Assembly: GCF_030317035.1 (NCBI RefSeq)
Contig: NZ_JASZYK010000006.1
Span: 186,001-250,000, forward strand
DNA: 64,000 bases
Source: Variovorax sp. J22G73
Lineage (GTDB): Bacteria; Pseudomonadota; Gammaproteobacteria; Burkholderiales; Burkholderiaceae_C
Direction of reading: 5' to 3'
Shown: positions 7,493-16,646 of the stretch, piece by piece
Layout: every line of letters begins with the position of its first letter
Numbering within the stretch: position 1 is the first letter of the stretch
Translations under genes and position numbers: made by a program
Notes under the pieces: generated by a model
What the model saw: only the letters and a program-made list of their open reading frames with translations
What the model was told of the DNA's origin: nothing
Databases searched by the model: none

Positions 7493-8461
7493 ATGAGCCA
7501 AGCCAAGAAATTCGCCAGCCAGGCCGACATGGAAGAAAAGAAGGTCACCTTCAGCCAGATCTCGGAGCACGCCTGGGCCTACACCGCCGAAGGCGACCCG
7601 AACACCGGCATCGTCATCGGCGACGACTGCGTGCTGGTGGCCGACACCCAGGCCACGCCCGCCATGGCGGCCGACGTGGTGCGCCGCATTCGCGAAGTGA
7701 CCGACAAGCCCATCAAGTACGTGGTGCTCACGCACTACCACGCGGTGCGCGTGCTGGGCGCTGCGGGCTACTTCGCGCCGGGCGAAGGCCACATCCTGGC
7801 CAGCCAGGACACGCGCGACCTGATCGTGGAGCGCGGCGAGGAAGACAAGGCCAGCGAAATCGGCCGCTTCCCGCGCCTGTTCCAAAACGTGGAAACGGTG
7901 CCCCCGGGCCTGACCTGGCCCACCATGACCTTCACCGGCAAGATGACGCTGTGGCTGGGCAAGCTCGAGGTGCAGCTCATCCAGCTGGGCCGCGGCCACA
8001 CCAAGGGCGACACGGTGGTGTGGCTGCCGCAGGAGCGCACGCTGCTGTCGGGCGACCTGGTCGAGTTCGGTGCCACGCCGTACGCCGGCGACGCCTACTT
8101 CAAGGACTGGCCGCAAACGCTGGACAACATCGCCGCGCTGAAGCCCGCCGCGCTGGTGCCCGGCCGCGGTGCCGCGCTGACCACGCCCGAGGCCGTGGCC
8201 GAAGGCCTGAGCGGCACGCGCGACTTCATCTCCGACGTGTACGCCAGCGTGCAGGAGGGCGTGAAGGCCGGGCGCGACCTGAACGCGGTCTACAAGGACA
8301 CCTACGAGAAGCTCAAGCCCAAGTACAGCCAGTGGGTGATCTTCGACCACTGCATGCCCTTCGACGTGAGCCGCGCGTACGACGAGGCCTCGGGCCATGC
8401 GGACCCGCGCGTGTGGACGGCGCAGCGCGACATCGACATGTGGAAGGCCCTGGAGGGCTGA
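7493..8461 (+). CDS. metallo-beta-lactamase-fold hydrolase with degenerate metal site
   Basis: A 322-residue protein of the metallo-beta-lactamase fold and first gene of the homogentisate operon. The usual HxHxDH motif reads H81-Y-H83-A-V85-R86, so the Asp and third His are missing. The downstream H169 (LGRGHTKGD) and D188 (LLSGDLVEF) are kept. The common PGHG motif is PGRG (R225). It therefore keeps at most one conventional metal site. The role is unknown; position suggests hydrolysis of a pathway intermediate or a sensing role. A strong GGAGA ribosome-binding site supports the start. Confidence 0.85.
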   Translation: MSQAKKFASQADMEEKKVTFSQISEHAWAYTAEGDPNTGIVIGDDCVLVADTQATPAMAADVVRRIREVTDKPIKYVVLTHYHAVRVLGAAGYFAPGEGHILASQDTRDLIVERGEEDKASEIGRFPRLFQNVETVPPGLTWPTMTFTGKMTLWLGKLEVQLIQLGRGHTKGDTVVWLPQERTLLSGDLVEFGATPYAGDAYFKDWPQTLDNIAALKPAALVPGRGAALTTPEAVAEGLSGTRDFISDVYASVQEGVKAGRDLNAVYKDTYEKLKPKYSQWVIFDHCMPFDVSRAYDEASGHADPRVWTAQRDIDMWKALEG

Positions 8462-8472
8462 GCGCGCGCATT

Positions 8473-8577
8473 GCTCCCTCCCCCGCTGGGGGAGGGCTGG
8501 GGTGGGGGCAGGCAGAGCGCCCGAAGTGAACGCCGCTTGCCCCCATTCCGACCTTCCCCCAGCGGGGGAAGGAGCAA
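8473..8577. repeat. inverted pair of REP-like palindromes
   Basis: Two copies of a GC-rich palindromic element (CTCCCTCCCCC-GCT-GGGGGAGGG followed by CTGGGGTGGGGG) face each other at about 8473-8510 and 8536-8577. Each forms its own hairpin, and together they could form a longer one. They lie between the first and second genes of the homogentisate operon, so they may affect mRNA stability or processing. Related copies occur at 14150, 39655 and 54850. Confidence 0.85.
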
Positions 8578-8624
8578 GTCAAAAGAGACAAAGCAAGAAG
8601 ACGACAAGACACGGAGACAAGCAC

Positions 8625-10292
8625 GTGATCGACTACCAGAGCCTGCGCTTCGACTACAAGCGCCACGCCGACCAGGACGCCCCCGCGTCCGCGCCCGCAC
8701 GACACCCGGTGGTGGTGGTCGGCGCCGGCCCCGTGGGCCTCACGCTGGCCATCGACCTGGCGCTGCGCCAGGTGCCGGTGGTGCTGCTGGACAACGACAA
8801 CACCCTGTCCAGCGGTTCGCGCGCCATCTGCTTCGCCAAGCGCACGCTCGAGGTGTTCGACCGCCTGGGCTGCGGCGACCGCATGGTCGACAAGGGCGTG
8901 TCGTGGAACGTGGGCAAGGTGTTCTTCCACGACGAGCAGGTGTTCCGCTTCGACCTGCTGCCCGAGCCCGGCCACGAGCGCCCGGCCTTCATCAACCTGC
9001 AGCAGTACTACGTCGAGGGCTACCTGGTGGAGCGCGCGGCGGCGCTGCCGCTGATCGACCTGCGCTGGAACCACAAGGTGACCGGCATCGAACAGCAAGG
9101 CGACTGTGCCGTGCTCACGGTCGAGACACCCGACGGCAGCCATCAACTGGCGGCCGGCTACGTGGCCGCCTGCGACGGCTCGCGCTCCAACCTGCGCCAG
9201 CTGCTGGGCCAGGAAGCGAAAGGCCGCGTGTTCCGCGACCGCTTCCTGATCGCCGACATCACCATGGACGCGCAGCTGCCCACCGAGCGCCGCTTCTGGT
9301 TCGACCCCTCGTTCCACCCCGGCCAGAGCGTGCTGCTGCACAAGCAGGCCGACGGCATGTGGCGCATCGACTTCCAGCTCGGCTGGGACGCCGACCCGGT
9401 GGAAGAGCGCAAGCCCGAGAACATCACGCCGCGCGTGCGCGCGCTGCTCGACAGCATCGGCTTCGAGGGCGTGCAGTTCCAGATCGGCTGGGCCAGCGTG
9501 TACACCTTCGCATGCCAGCGCATGGAGCGCTTTCGCCACGGCCGCGTGCTGTTCGCGGGCGACTCGGCGCACGGCGTGTCGCCCTTCGGCGCGCGCGGCG
9601 CCAACTCGGGCGTGCAGGACGCGGACAACCTCGCCTGGAAACTCGCCGCGGTGGTGCAGGGCCAGGCGCCCGACGCGCTGCTCGACAGCTACGCCAGCGA
9701 GCGCGAATACGCGGCCGACGAGAACATCCGCAACTCCACGCGCGCCACCGACTTCATCACGCCCAAGAGCGAGGTGAGCCGGCTGTTCCGCGACGCGGTG
9801 CTCGAGCTGACGAAGCGCCACGCCTTCGCGCGCACGCTGGTCAACAGCGGGCGGCTGTCGGTGGCCACGGTGCTGCGCGACTCGCCGCTGAACACCGCCG
9901 ATGCCGACGCCGATGCATTCACCGGCGCGATGGTGCCGGGCGCCGCCGCGGCCGATGCGCCCGTGGCGCGCGCCGACGGCGCCACCGGCTGGCTGCTGCG
10001 CGAGTGCCACGTCGAACGCTTCACCGCGCTCGTGTTCGGCCAGGGCGAAGCGGCCGAGCGCAGCCTGCAGGCGCTGCAGGGCGCCGACCTGCCGCTGCAC
10101 ATCGTGCGCGTGGAAGGCTCCGGCCCCGGCGCCGAACTCGCCGTGCAGCGCTACGACGCGCAACCCGGTACCGTCTACCTGCTGCGGCCCGACCAGCACG
10201 TGTGCGCGCGCTGGCGGCACCCCACGGCAACGGACGTTCGCGCGGCGCTGGACCGCGCGCTGGCGAAGGCAAACACAAAGGCAATCGCATGA
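8625..10292 (+). CDS. FAD-dependent aromatic-ring hydroxylase (MhpA-like)
   Basis: A 555-residue group A flavin monooxygenase. It has an FAD dinucleotide motif GAGPVGLTLAIDLA (near residue 29), a central DG motif (ACDGSRSNLR), and the GD motif GDSAHGVSPFGARGANSGVQDADNLAWKL followed by a C-terminal thioredoxin-like domain. I chose the GTG at 8625: it has a GGAGA site 7 nt upstream and avoids reading through the repeat pair. Between the MBL-fold gene and hmgA it may hydroxylate an aromatic acid to homogentisate (for example 3-hydroxyphenylacetate 6-hydroxylation), but the substrate is inference. The next gene overlaps by 4 bp. Confidence 0.87.
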   Translation: MIDYQSLRFDYKRHADQDAPASAPARHPVVVVGAGPVGLTLAIDLALRQVPVVLLDNDNTLSSGSRAICFAKRTLEVFDRLGCGDRMVDKGVSWNVGKVFFHDEQVFRFDLLPEPGHERPAFINLQQYYVEGYLVERAAALPLIDLRWNHKVTGIEQQGDCAVLTVETPDGSHQLAAGYVAACDGSRSNLRQLLGQEAKGRVFRDRFLIADITMDAQLPTERRFWFDPSFHPGQSVLLHKQADGMWRIDFQLGWDADPVEERKPENITPRVRALLDSIGFEGVQFQIGWASVYTFACQRMERFRHGRVLFAGDSAHGVSPFGARGANSGVQDADNLAWKLAAVVQGQAPDALLDSYASEREYAADENIRNSTRATDFITPKSEVSRLFRDAVLELTKRHAFARTLVNSGRLSVATVLRDSPLNTADADADAFTGAMVPGAAAADAPVARADGATGWLLRECHVERFTALVFGQGEAAERSLQALQGADLPLHIVRVEGSGPGAELAVQRYDAQPGTVYLLRPDQHVCARWRHPTATDVRAALDRALAKANTKAIA

Positions 10293-10486
10293 CCACGATG
10301 CAACTGACCACCACGCCCAACCTCGAAGCGCCCGACGACTTCTACGAGGCGCTCATCGAGGCGCACCAGGGCCTGACCACCGAAGAGAGCCACGCCTTCA
10401 ACGCGCGGCTCGTGCTGGTGCTGGCCAACCACGTCGGCTCGCTGGCCGTGCTGCGCGAGGCCTTCGAGGCCGCACGCGCCGGCTGA
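10289..10486 (+). CDS. small protein, DUF2783-like
   Basis: A 65-residue protein (DDFYEALIEAHQGLTTEESHAFNARLVLVLANHVG) whose ATG overlaps the stop of the flavin hydroxylase (ATGA, 10289-10292). It resembles the DUF2783 family, small helical proteins commonly encoded next to such monooxygenases. A role as accessory subunit or stabiliser is plausible but unproven. The tight overlap argues for production with the hydroxylase at a fixed ratio. Confidence 0.78.
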   Translation: MTTMQLTTTPNLEAPDDFYEALIEAHQGLTTEESHAFNARLVLVLANHVGSLAVLREAFEAARAG

Positions 10487-10545
10487 ACACGCCGACCACA
10501 TTCCTCGGCATTCCAACCTCATCGCGATTTTCGAAAGAGAACACC

Positions 10546-11871
10546 ATGACCCAAGCACCCCCCGCCGCCGAGCGCCGCTACCAGAGCGGCTTCGGCAACG
10601 AGTACGCCTCCGAGGCCGTGCCCGGCGCCCTGCCCCAGGGCCGCAACAACCCGCAGCGTGGCCCCTTCGACCTGTACACCGAGCTGATCTCGGGCACCGC
10701 CTTCACCGCGCCGCGCCACGAGAACCGCCGCACCTGGCTGTACCGCCGCCAGCCCTCGGTGGTGTCGGGGCGCTACCAGCCGTACGCGCAGGCGCACTGG
10801 AGCACCGGTGCCGACCGCGAGATCGCGCTGCCGCCCGAGCCCCTGCGCTGGCACCCGCAGCCGCTGGACGGCGCCGCCGAGGTCGACTTCATCGACGGCA
10901 TGCACACCATCGCGGCCAACGGCGATGCCGAGTCGCAGGTGGGCATCGGCTCGCTGATGTACCTGGCCGGCCGCTCGATGGAACGCCGCGCCTTCGTCAA
11001 CGCCGACGGCGAGATGCTGGTGGTGCCGCAGCAGGGCCGCCTGGTGATCACCACCGAGCTGGGCGTGCTCGACGTGAAGCCGGGCGAAATCGCGCTGCTG
11101 CCGCGTGGCATGGCCTTCAAGGTGGCGCTGCCGGACTCGGACGCTGGCGCGGGGCCTTCGCGCGGCTACGTGTGCGAGAACTACGGCGCGCATTTCCGCC
11201 TGCCCGAGCTGGGCCCGATCGGCTCGAACGGCCTGGCCAACGCGCGCGACTTCCAGGCGCCGGTGGCGGCCTTCGAATCGGAAGAAGGCGCCTACGAGCT
11301 CGTCAAGAAATTCGGCGGCCGCTTCTGGAAGGCGCCCGCCAGCCAGTCGCCCTTCAACGTGGTGGCCTGGCACGGCAACCTCGCGCCGGTGAAGTACGAC
11401 ACGGCGCACTTCATGGTGATCGGCTCGATCAGCTTCGACCACCCCGATCCGTCGATCTTCACCGTGCTGACCTCGCCCAGCGACACGCCCGGCACCGCCA
11501 ACTGCGACTTCGTGATCTTCCCGCCGCGCTGGATGGTCATGGAGAACACCTTCCGCCCGCCATGGTTCCACCGCAACCTCATGAGCGAGTTCATGGGGCT
11601 GGTGCTGGGCGAGTACGACGCCAAGCCGGGCGGCTTCAAGCCCGGCGGCGCGAGCCTGCACAACTGCATGGTGCCGCACGGGCCCGACGAGGAAGCCTTC
11701 GACAAGGCCACCCACGCCGACCTGAAGCCGCACAAGCTGGACAACACGCTGGCCTTCATGTTCGAGAGCCGCTACCGCTTCATTCCCACCCACTTCGCGC
11801 TGCAGAGCAGCGCGCTCGACACCGACTACGCCGACTGCTGGGCCGGCCTGAAAGATCAATTCAAAGCATGA
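10546..11871 (+). CDS. hmgA: homogentisate 1,2-dioxygenase
   Basis: A 441-residue protein, full length for the family. It begins YQSGFGNEYASEAVPGALP and contains the typical LISGTAFTAPRHENRRTWLYR. The iron region PPRWMVMENTFRPPWFHRNLMSEFMG and the C-terminal ESRYRFIPTHFAL are intact. It is an Fe(II) cytosolic enzyme that opens the homogentisate ring to maleylacetoacetate in tyrosine/phenylalanine breakdown. The start at 10546 is preceded by AAAGAGA. Its stop overlaps the next ATG by 4 bp, and fahA is two genes downstream. Confidence 0.97.
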   Translation: MTQAPPAAERRYQSGFGNEYASEAVPGALPQGRNNPQRGPFDLYTELISGTAFTAPRHENRRTWLYRRQPSVVSGRYQPYAQAHWSTGADREIALPPEPLRWHPQPLDGAAEVDFIDGMHTIAANGDAESQVGIGSLMYLAGRSMERRAFVNADGEMLVVPQQGRLVITTELGVLDVKPGEIALLPRGMAFKVALPDSDAGAGPSRGYVCENYGAHFRLPELGPIGSNGLANARDFQAPVAAFESEEGAYELVKKFGGRFWKAPASQSPFNVVAWHGNLAPVKYDTAHFMVIGSISFDHPDPSIFTVLTSPSDTPGTANCDFVIFPPRWMVMENTFRPPWFHRNLMSEFMGLVLGEYDAKPGGFKPGGASLHNCMVPHGPDEEAFDKATHADLKPHKLDNTLAFMFESRYRFIPTHFALQSSALDTDYADCWAGLKDQFKA

Positions 11872-12854
11872 AGAACGCATTCACCCTGACCCGCCGCGCC
11901 GCGGCCGTCGCCCTGCTCGCCGCGCCCTTCGCGGCGCCTTTGCTCGCGCACGCGGCGGACTACCCGAGCAAGCCCATCCGCTTCGTCGTGCCCTACTCGC
12001 CCGGCGGCACCACCGACCTGGTGGCGCGCACGGTGGGCCAGAAGGTGTCGGAGAAGCTGGGCCAGCCGGTGCTCATCGACAACCGCGGCGGCGCGGGCGG
12101 CAACATCGGCATGGACGCCGTGGCCAAGGCCGCGCCCGACGGCTACACCATCGGCTTCGGCGCCATCTCGACCAACGCGCTGAACCCGCACATCTACAAG
12201 TCGATGGCCTTCGACCCGCGCAAGGACTTCACCGCCATCAGCCTGCTGGGCACCTCGACCATCGTGCTCGAAGTGCCGGCGGTGTCGCCCATCAAGACCG
12301 TGCCCGAGCTGGTTGCGGCCGCCAAGAAGAACCCCGGCATGCCCTACGCCACCGCGGGCGCCGGCACCTCGATGAACCTGGCCGGCGTGATGTTCGCGCA
12401 GATGACCGGCACCGAGCTCGTGCACGTGGCCTACAAGGGGAGCGGCCCGGCCATCACCGACATGCTGGGCAACAACATCGGCGTGATGTTCGACAACCTG
12501 CCGGCGTCGCTGCCGCACATCCAGTCCGGCAAGCTGCGCGCGCTGGCGGTGGCGGGCCCCGCGCGCTCGCCCTCGCTGCCCGACGTGCCGACCATGGCCG
12601 AAGCCGGGCTCAAGGGCTACGCGCTGGACCCGTGGTTCGGCGTGTACGGCCCGGCGAAGCTGCCGGCCCCCATCGTGAAGGCGCTGAACGAGGCCTTCGT
12701 CGAAGCCCTGGCCATGCCCGACGTGAAGGCCAAGCTGCAGCAGGCCGGCTTCTCGCCGCGCGGCTCCACGGCGCAAGAACTCGCCACGCTCACCGAGACC
12801 GAATACAAGCGCCTGGGCGACGTCGCCAAGAAGGCCGGCATGACCGCCGATTGA
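11868..12854 (+). CDS. Bug-type periplasmic solute-binding protein
   Basis: A 328-residue Bug (tripartite tricarboxylate transporter receptor) protein. It has a signal peptide with an Arg pair (about residues 1-30, ending AHAAD), then ADYPSKPIRFVVPYSPGGTTDLVAR and GAGGNIGMDAVAKAAPDGYT. These proteins bind carboxylates in the periplasm. No membrane subunits are encoded nearby, which is usual for this expanded family in Burkholderiales. It is sandwiched between hmgA (4-bp overlap) and fahA, so its ligand may be an aromatic acid precursor of the pathway; that is inference. Confidence 0.92.
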   Translation: MKNAFTLTRRAAAVALLAAPFAAPLLAHAADYPSKPIRFVVPYSPGGTTDLVARTVGQKVSEKLGQPVLIDNRGGAGGNIGMDAVAKAAPDGYTIGFGAISTNALNPHIYKSMAFDPRKDFTAISLLGTSTIVLEVPAVSPIKTVPELVAAAKKNPGMPYATAGAGTSMNLAGVMFAQMTGTELVHVAYKGSGPAITDMLGNNIGVMFDNLPASLPHIQSGKLRALAVAGPARSPSLPDVPTMAEAGLKGYALDPWFGVYGPAKLPAPIVKALNEAFVEALAMPDVKAKLQQAGFSPRGSTAQELATLTETEYKRLGDVAKKAGMTAD

Positions 12855-12876
12855 ACAGACTCAACGAAAGACATCC

Positions 12877-14142
12877 ATGACCGCACTCAACGCCACCCAT
12901 GACCCGAAGCTGCGCAGCTGGGTCGCCTCGGCCAACGAAGCCGGCACCGACTTCCCGATCCAGAACCTGCCCTTCGGCCGCTTCCGCGCCGCGGGCAGCC
13001 AGGAGGCCTTTCGCATCGGCGTGGCCATCGGCGACCAGGTGCTCGACCTGAAGGCCGCCGGGCTGGTCGACACCGACGACATGAACGCGCTGATGAGCGT
13101 CAGCGTGAAAGACCGCCAGGCCCTGCGCGCGTCGATTTCCGCCGGCCTGGCCGAAGGCAGCGACAAGCAGGCCGCGTGGTCGAAGGCGCTGCTGGCGCAG
13201 GCCGCGGCCGAGATGACCGTGCCCTGCCGCATCGGCGACTACACCGACTTCTACACCGGCATCCACCACGCGACCACCATCGGCAAGCTGTTCCGCCCCG
13301 ACCAGCCGCTGATGCCCAACTACAAGTGGGTGCCCATCGGCTACCACGGGCGGGCGTCGTCCATTCGCGTGAGCGGCCAGGTGTTCAAGCGCCCGCAGGG
13401 CCAGACCAAGGCGCCCGATGCCGCGGAGCCGAGCTTCGGCCCGTCGAAGCGGCTGGACTACGAGCTGGAGCTGGGCTTCGTGGTGGCGCGCGGCAATGCG
13501 CTGGGCGAGCCCATCGCCATCGGCGAGGCCGAGGACCACCTGTTCGGCGTGACGTTGCTCAACGACTGGTCGGCGCGCGACGTGCAGGCCTGGGAATACC
13601 AGCCGCTGGGCCCGTTCCTGTCGAAGAGCTTCGCCAGCACGCTGTCGCCGTGGATCGTGACGACCGAGGCGCTGGCGCCCTTCCGCGCGAAGTTCGAGCG
13701 GCCCGCCGGCGACCCGCAGCCGCTGCCCTACCTCGACTCGGCAGCCAACCGCGAGAGCGGCGCGCTCGACATCACGCTCGAGGTGCTGCTGCAGACCGCG
13801 AAGATGCGCGCAGCCGGCGAAGCGCCCGCGCGCCTGACGCGCGGCAACACGACCGAAGCCGCCTACTGGACGGCCGCGCAGCTCATCGCGCACCACACGG
13901 TGAACGGCTGCAACCTGCAGCCCGGCGACCTGCTGGGCTCGGGCACGCTGTCGGGGCCGAAGCCCGATGAAGCGGGTTCGCTGATCGAGCTGACGCAAGG
14001 CGGCAAGCAGCCGATCACGCTGCCCAACGGCGAGAAGCGCGCGTTCCTGGAGGACGGGGACACGCTGGTGATCCGCGGGTACTGCGAGCGTGCGGGCGCG
14101 GTGCGCATCGGGCTGGGCGAGGTGAGCGGCACAGTGGTTTGA
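12877..14142 (+). CDS. fahA: fumarylacetoacetase
   Basis: A 421-residue protein with an N-terminal SH3-like domain and a C-terminal FAH catalytic domain. Recognisable words are DYTDFYTGIHHATTIGKLFRP, WVPIGYHGRASSI, LDYELELGFVV, LLNDWSARDVQAWEYQPLGPF and GDLLGSGTLSGP. It hydrolyses fumarylacetoacetate to fumarate and acetoacetate, the last step of homogentisate breakdown. Length and metal/active-site region (acidic residues in YELELGF) are intact. No maleylacetoacetate isomerase gene is in the operon, so that step must be encoded elsewhere. It is the last gene before a repeat array and is convergent with mrdA. Confidence 0.97.
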   Translation: MTALNATHDPKLRSWVASANEAGTDFPIQNLPFGRFRAAGSQEAFRIGVAIGDQVLDLKAAGLVDTDDMNALMSVSVKDRQALRASISAGLAEGSDKQAAWSKALLAQAAAEMTVPCRIGDYTDFYTGIHHATTIGKLFRPDQPLMPNYKWVPIGYHGRASSIRVSGQVFKRPQGQTKAPDAAEPSFGPSKRLDYELELGFVVARGNALGEPIAIGEAEDHLFGVTLLNDWSARDVQAWEYQPLGPFLSKSFASTLSPWIVTTEALAPFRAKFERPAGDPQPLPYLDSAANRESGALDITLEVLLQTAKMRAAGEAPARLTRGNTTEAAYWTAAQLIAHHTVNGCNLQPGDLLGSGTLSGPKPDEAGSLIELTQGGKQPITLPNGEKRAFLEDGDTLVIRGYCERAGAVRIGLGEVSGTVV

Positions 14143-14149
14143 GGATGGG

Positions 14150-14587
14150 TTCCCTCTTCCGCTTGCGGGAGACGGCCAGGGTGAGGGCCGACGGCCTCAC
14201 GACATCACGCGGTCTTCGTTGCCGCTGACCCTCACCCCAACCCTCTCCCGCAAGCGGGAGAGGGGGCAAGGCATCAGGGACGAATTCAGCGCAGCAGGGC
14301 TCTGTGTTGTCCCCTCTCCCGCTCGCGGGAGAGGGCTAGGGTGAGGGCCGACGGCCCCACGACATCGCGCGAGCTCGATCGCCGCGTGCCCCCACCCCAA
14401 CCCTCCCCCGGAAGGGGAGGGAGCAAGGCATCAGGGACGAATTCATCGCAGCGGGGCTTTGTGTTGTCCCCTCTCCCGCTCGCGGGAGAGGGCTAGGGTG
14501 AGGGCCGACGGCCCCACAACATCGCGCGGACTCGATCGCCGCGTGCCCCCACCCCAACCCTCCCCCGGAAGGGGAGGGAGCAAGCCA
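14150..14587. repeat. REP-like tandem array between convergent fahA and mrdA
   Basis: The 445 bp between the convergent genes hold no supported gene. They consist of palindromic elements (CTCTCCCGC-N-GCGGGAGAGGG plus CTAGGGTGAGGG, and CCTCCCCC-GGAA-GGGGAGGGAG). Two consecutive copies of a 157-bp unit are clear (14270-14426 and 14427-14583), with a third diverged copy before them (about 14150-14269). Each unit contains two opposed palindromes. The array reaches to within one base of the mrdA stop and probably also serves as a bidirectional transcription stop. Confidence 0.88.
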
Positions 14588-16558
14588 TCAGGGTGCATTC
14601 ACCGGCGTTGCCACCGGCGCCGGCCACGACACTTCCGTCGCCACGCGCGGCTTGCCGATCGGCGCGGTCGCCTTGCCGGTCTTGATCGCCGCCAGGTCGG
14701 CTTCGCTCGGGTACTGGTTCGCGAGCCAGTAGTCGAACACGCGGCGCGCAATGGGGGCCGCGGCGCCCGCGCCCCAGCCGGCGTTCTCCACGATCACGGC
14801 AATCGCGATCTTCGGGTCGTTCACCGGCGCGAAGCCCATGAACAACGCGTGGTCGCGCTGGTGCTCCTCGAGCGCGCGGGCGTTGTACTTGGTGTTCTGC
14901 GCCTGCGTCACGGCCTGCGCCGTGCCGGTCTTGCCGGCGGCCTGGTAGAGCGCGCCGGCGAACACGCCGCGCGCGGTGCCGCTGGTCACCACGCTGGTCA
15001 GGCCCTCGCGGATCACCGAGATGGCCGCGGGCGTGTAGCCCAGGTTTTCCGCCGGCACCGGCGGCAGCGGTATGACCTGCCCGCTCACGGTGTTGCGCGT
15101 GGCCAGCACCAGGTGCGGCTTGTGCTTGATGCCGCCGTCGGCCACGATCGACGTGGCCTGGGCCAGCTGCAGCATGGTGAAGGCGTTGTAGCCCTGGCCG
15201 ATGCCCAGCGAGATGGTCTCGCCCGCGTACCACTTCTTCTGCTCGGGGCGCTTGTAGGTGTTGCGCTTCCACTCGGTGCTGGGCAGCACGCCGCGCACCT
15301 CGCCGCCCAGGTCGATGCCGGTGATCTGGCCGAAGCCCAGCGGCTTCATGGCGTCGTGGATCATGTCCACGCCCATCTCGTTGGCCAGCGAATAGAAATA
15401 GATGTTGCTCGACAGCTGGATGGCGCGGCGCATGTCCACGCCGCCCAGGTTGCCTTCGGGGCTGCCGAAGCGGTGGCCGCCGAAGTTGAAGTAGCCGGGG
15501 TCGTTCACCACCACGCTGGGGCCGCGCTTGCCGGTCTGCAGCGCGGCCAGCGCCATGAAGGGCTTGTAGGTGGAACCGGGCGGGTAGGTGCCGCGCAGCG
15601 CACGGTTCAGCAAGGGCTTGTCGAGCGACTCGGTCAGCGCCGCCCAGCTCTCGTTGTCGATGCCCTCGACGAACAGGTTCGGGTCGAACGTGGGCTTGCT
15701 CACGAAGGCCAGCACCTCGCCGGTCTTGGGGTCGATGGCCACCACCGCGCCGCGCCGCTCGCCGAACATGTCTTCGACCAGCTTCTGCAGCTTGATGTCC
15801 AGCGCCAGCATCACGGTGTTGCCCGGCGTGGCCGGGTGGCTCGCCAGGCGGCGCACGGCGCGCCCGCCGGCCGAGGTTTCCATCTGCTCGACGCCGGTCT
15901 GGCCGTGCAGCGTCTTCTCGTAGCTCTGCTCGATGCCCAGCTTGCCGATGTAGTCGGTGCCCTTGTAGTTGGCCTGGTCTTCCTCGTCCCAGTCTTCCAT
16001 CGCGGTCTTCTCGCGCTGGTTGATGCGCCCGATGTAGCCGAGCACGTGCGAGGCCAGCTCGCCCTGCGGGTAGTTGCGGAACAGGCGCGCCTTGATCTCC
16101 ACGCCCGGAAAGCGGTAGCGCTGGGCCGCGAAGCGCGCGACCTCTTCGTCGCTCAGGCGGGTGCGGATCGGAATGGAGTCGAAGCTGCGCGAGTCTTCGC
16201 GCAGGCGCTTGAAGCGGCGGCGGTCGCGCGGCGACACCTCGAGCACCTGGGTCAGGCTGTCGATGGTCTCGTCGACGTCGCTCACCTTCGAGGGCGTGAT
16301 CTCCAGCGTGTAGGCCGAGTAGTTCGAGGCCAGCACGATGCCGTTGCGGTCGAGGATGAGCCCGCGGTTGGGCACCACCGGCACCACGGCCGTGCGGTTG
16401 CTCTCGGCCTGCTCGGCCAGGTCTTCGTGCCGCGTGACCTGCAGGTAGATGAGCCGCGCGCACAGCAGGCTGAAGGCGAACAGCACGGCCAGCCCGATGA
16501 CGATCACGCGGCGCTTGAAGCGCGCGAGGTCGGCGGCGACGTTGCGGATTTCGGTCAT
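14588..16558 (-). CDS. mrdA: penicillin-binding protein 2 (peptidoglycan transpeptidase)
   Basis: A 656-residue class B PBP. One N-terminal membrane segment (about residues 15-40, RRVIVIGLAVLFAFSLLCARLIYL) is followed by the PBP dimerisation domain and the transpeptidase domain. The active-site SxxK is in PPGSTYKPF, SxN in LSSNIYFYS, and KTG in AAGKTGTAQ. It makes lateral-wall peptidoglycan with RodA in the elongasome. The gene lies downstream of mreBCD as in related bacteria. rodA, which often follows, is not here: the gene ends at a repeat array and fahA. Confidence 0.96.
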   Translation of the reverse strand: MTEIRNVAADLARFKRRVIVIGLAVLFAFSLLCARLIYLQVTRHEDLAEQAESNRTAVVPVVPNRGLILDRNGIVLASNYSAYTLEITPSKVSDVDETIDSLTQVLEVSPRDRRRFKRLREDSRSFDSIPIRTRLSDEEVARFAAQRYRFPGVEIKARLFRNYPQGELASHVLGYIGRINQREKTAMEDWDEEDQANYKGTDYIGKLGIEQSYEKTLHGQTGVEQMETSAGGRAVRRLASHPATPGNTVMLALDIKLQKLVEDMFGERRGAVVAIDPKTGEVLAFVSKPTFDPNLFVEGIDNESWAALTESLDKPLLNRALRGTYPPGSTYKPFMALAALQTGKRGPSVVVNDPGYFNFGGHRFGSPEGNLGGVDMRRAIQLSSNIYFYSLANEMGVDMIHDAMKPLGFGQITGIDLGGEVRGVLPSTEWKRNTYKRPEQKKWYAGETISLGIGQGYNAFTMLQLAQATSIVADGGIKHKPHLVLATRNTVSGQVIPLPPVPAENLGYTPAAISVIREGLTSVVTSGTARGVFAGALYQAAGKTGTAQAVTQAQNTKYNARALEEHQRDHALFMGFAPVNDPKIAIAVIVENAGWGAGAAAPIARRVFDYWLANQYPSEADLAAIKTGKATAPIGKPRVATEVSWPAPVATPVNAP

Positions 16559-16646
16559 GGCGGTGCGAGCTTAGGCGCGTGCAAGTGCGAAGGCAAATGG
16601 CGAAGGCAATGGCGGAGGCAAATGCCAGGAACAGCGCAGGCAGGAC

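Noticed and set aside
8397..8624. Upstream extension of the flavin hydroxylase gene
   Set aside because: It would overlap the MBL-fold gene and translate the repeat pair; the GTG at 8625 with a good ribosome-binding site is preferred.
14150..14587. Possible insertion sequence remnant
   Set aside because: No transposase fragment or terminal inverted repeats; only REP-like palindromes in tandem units are seen.
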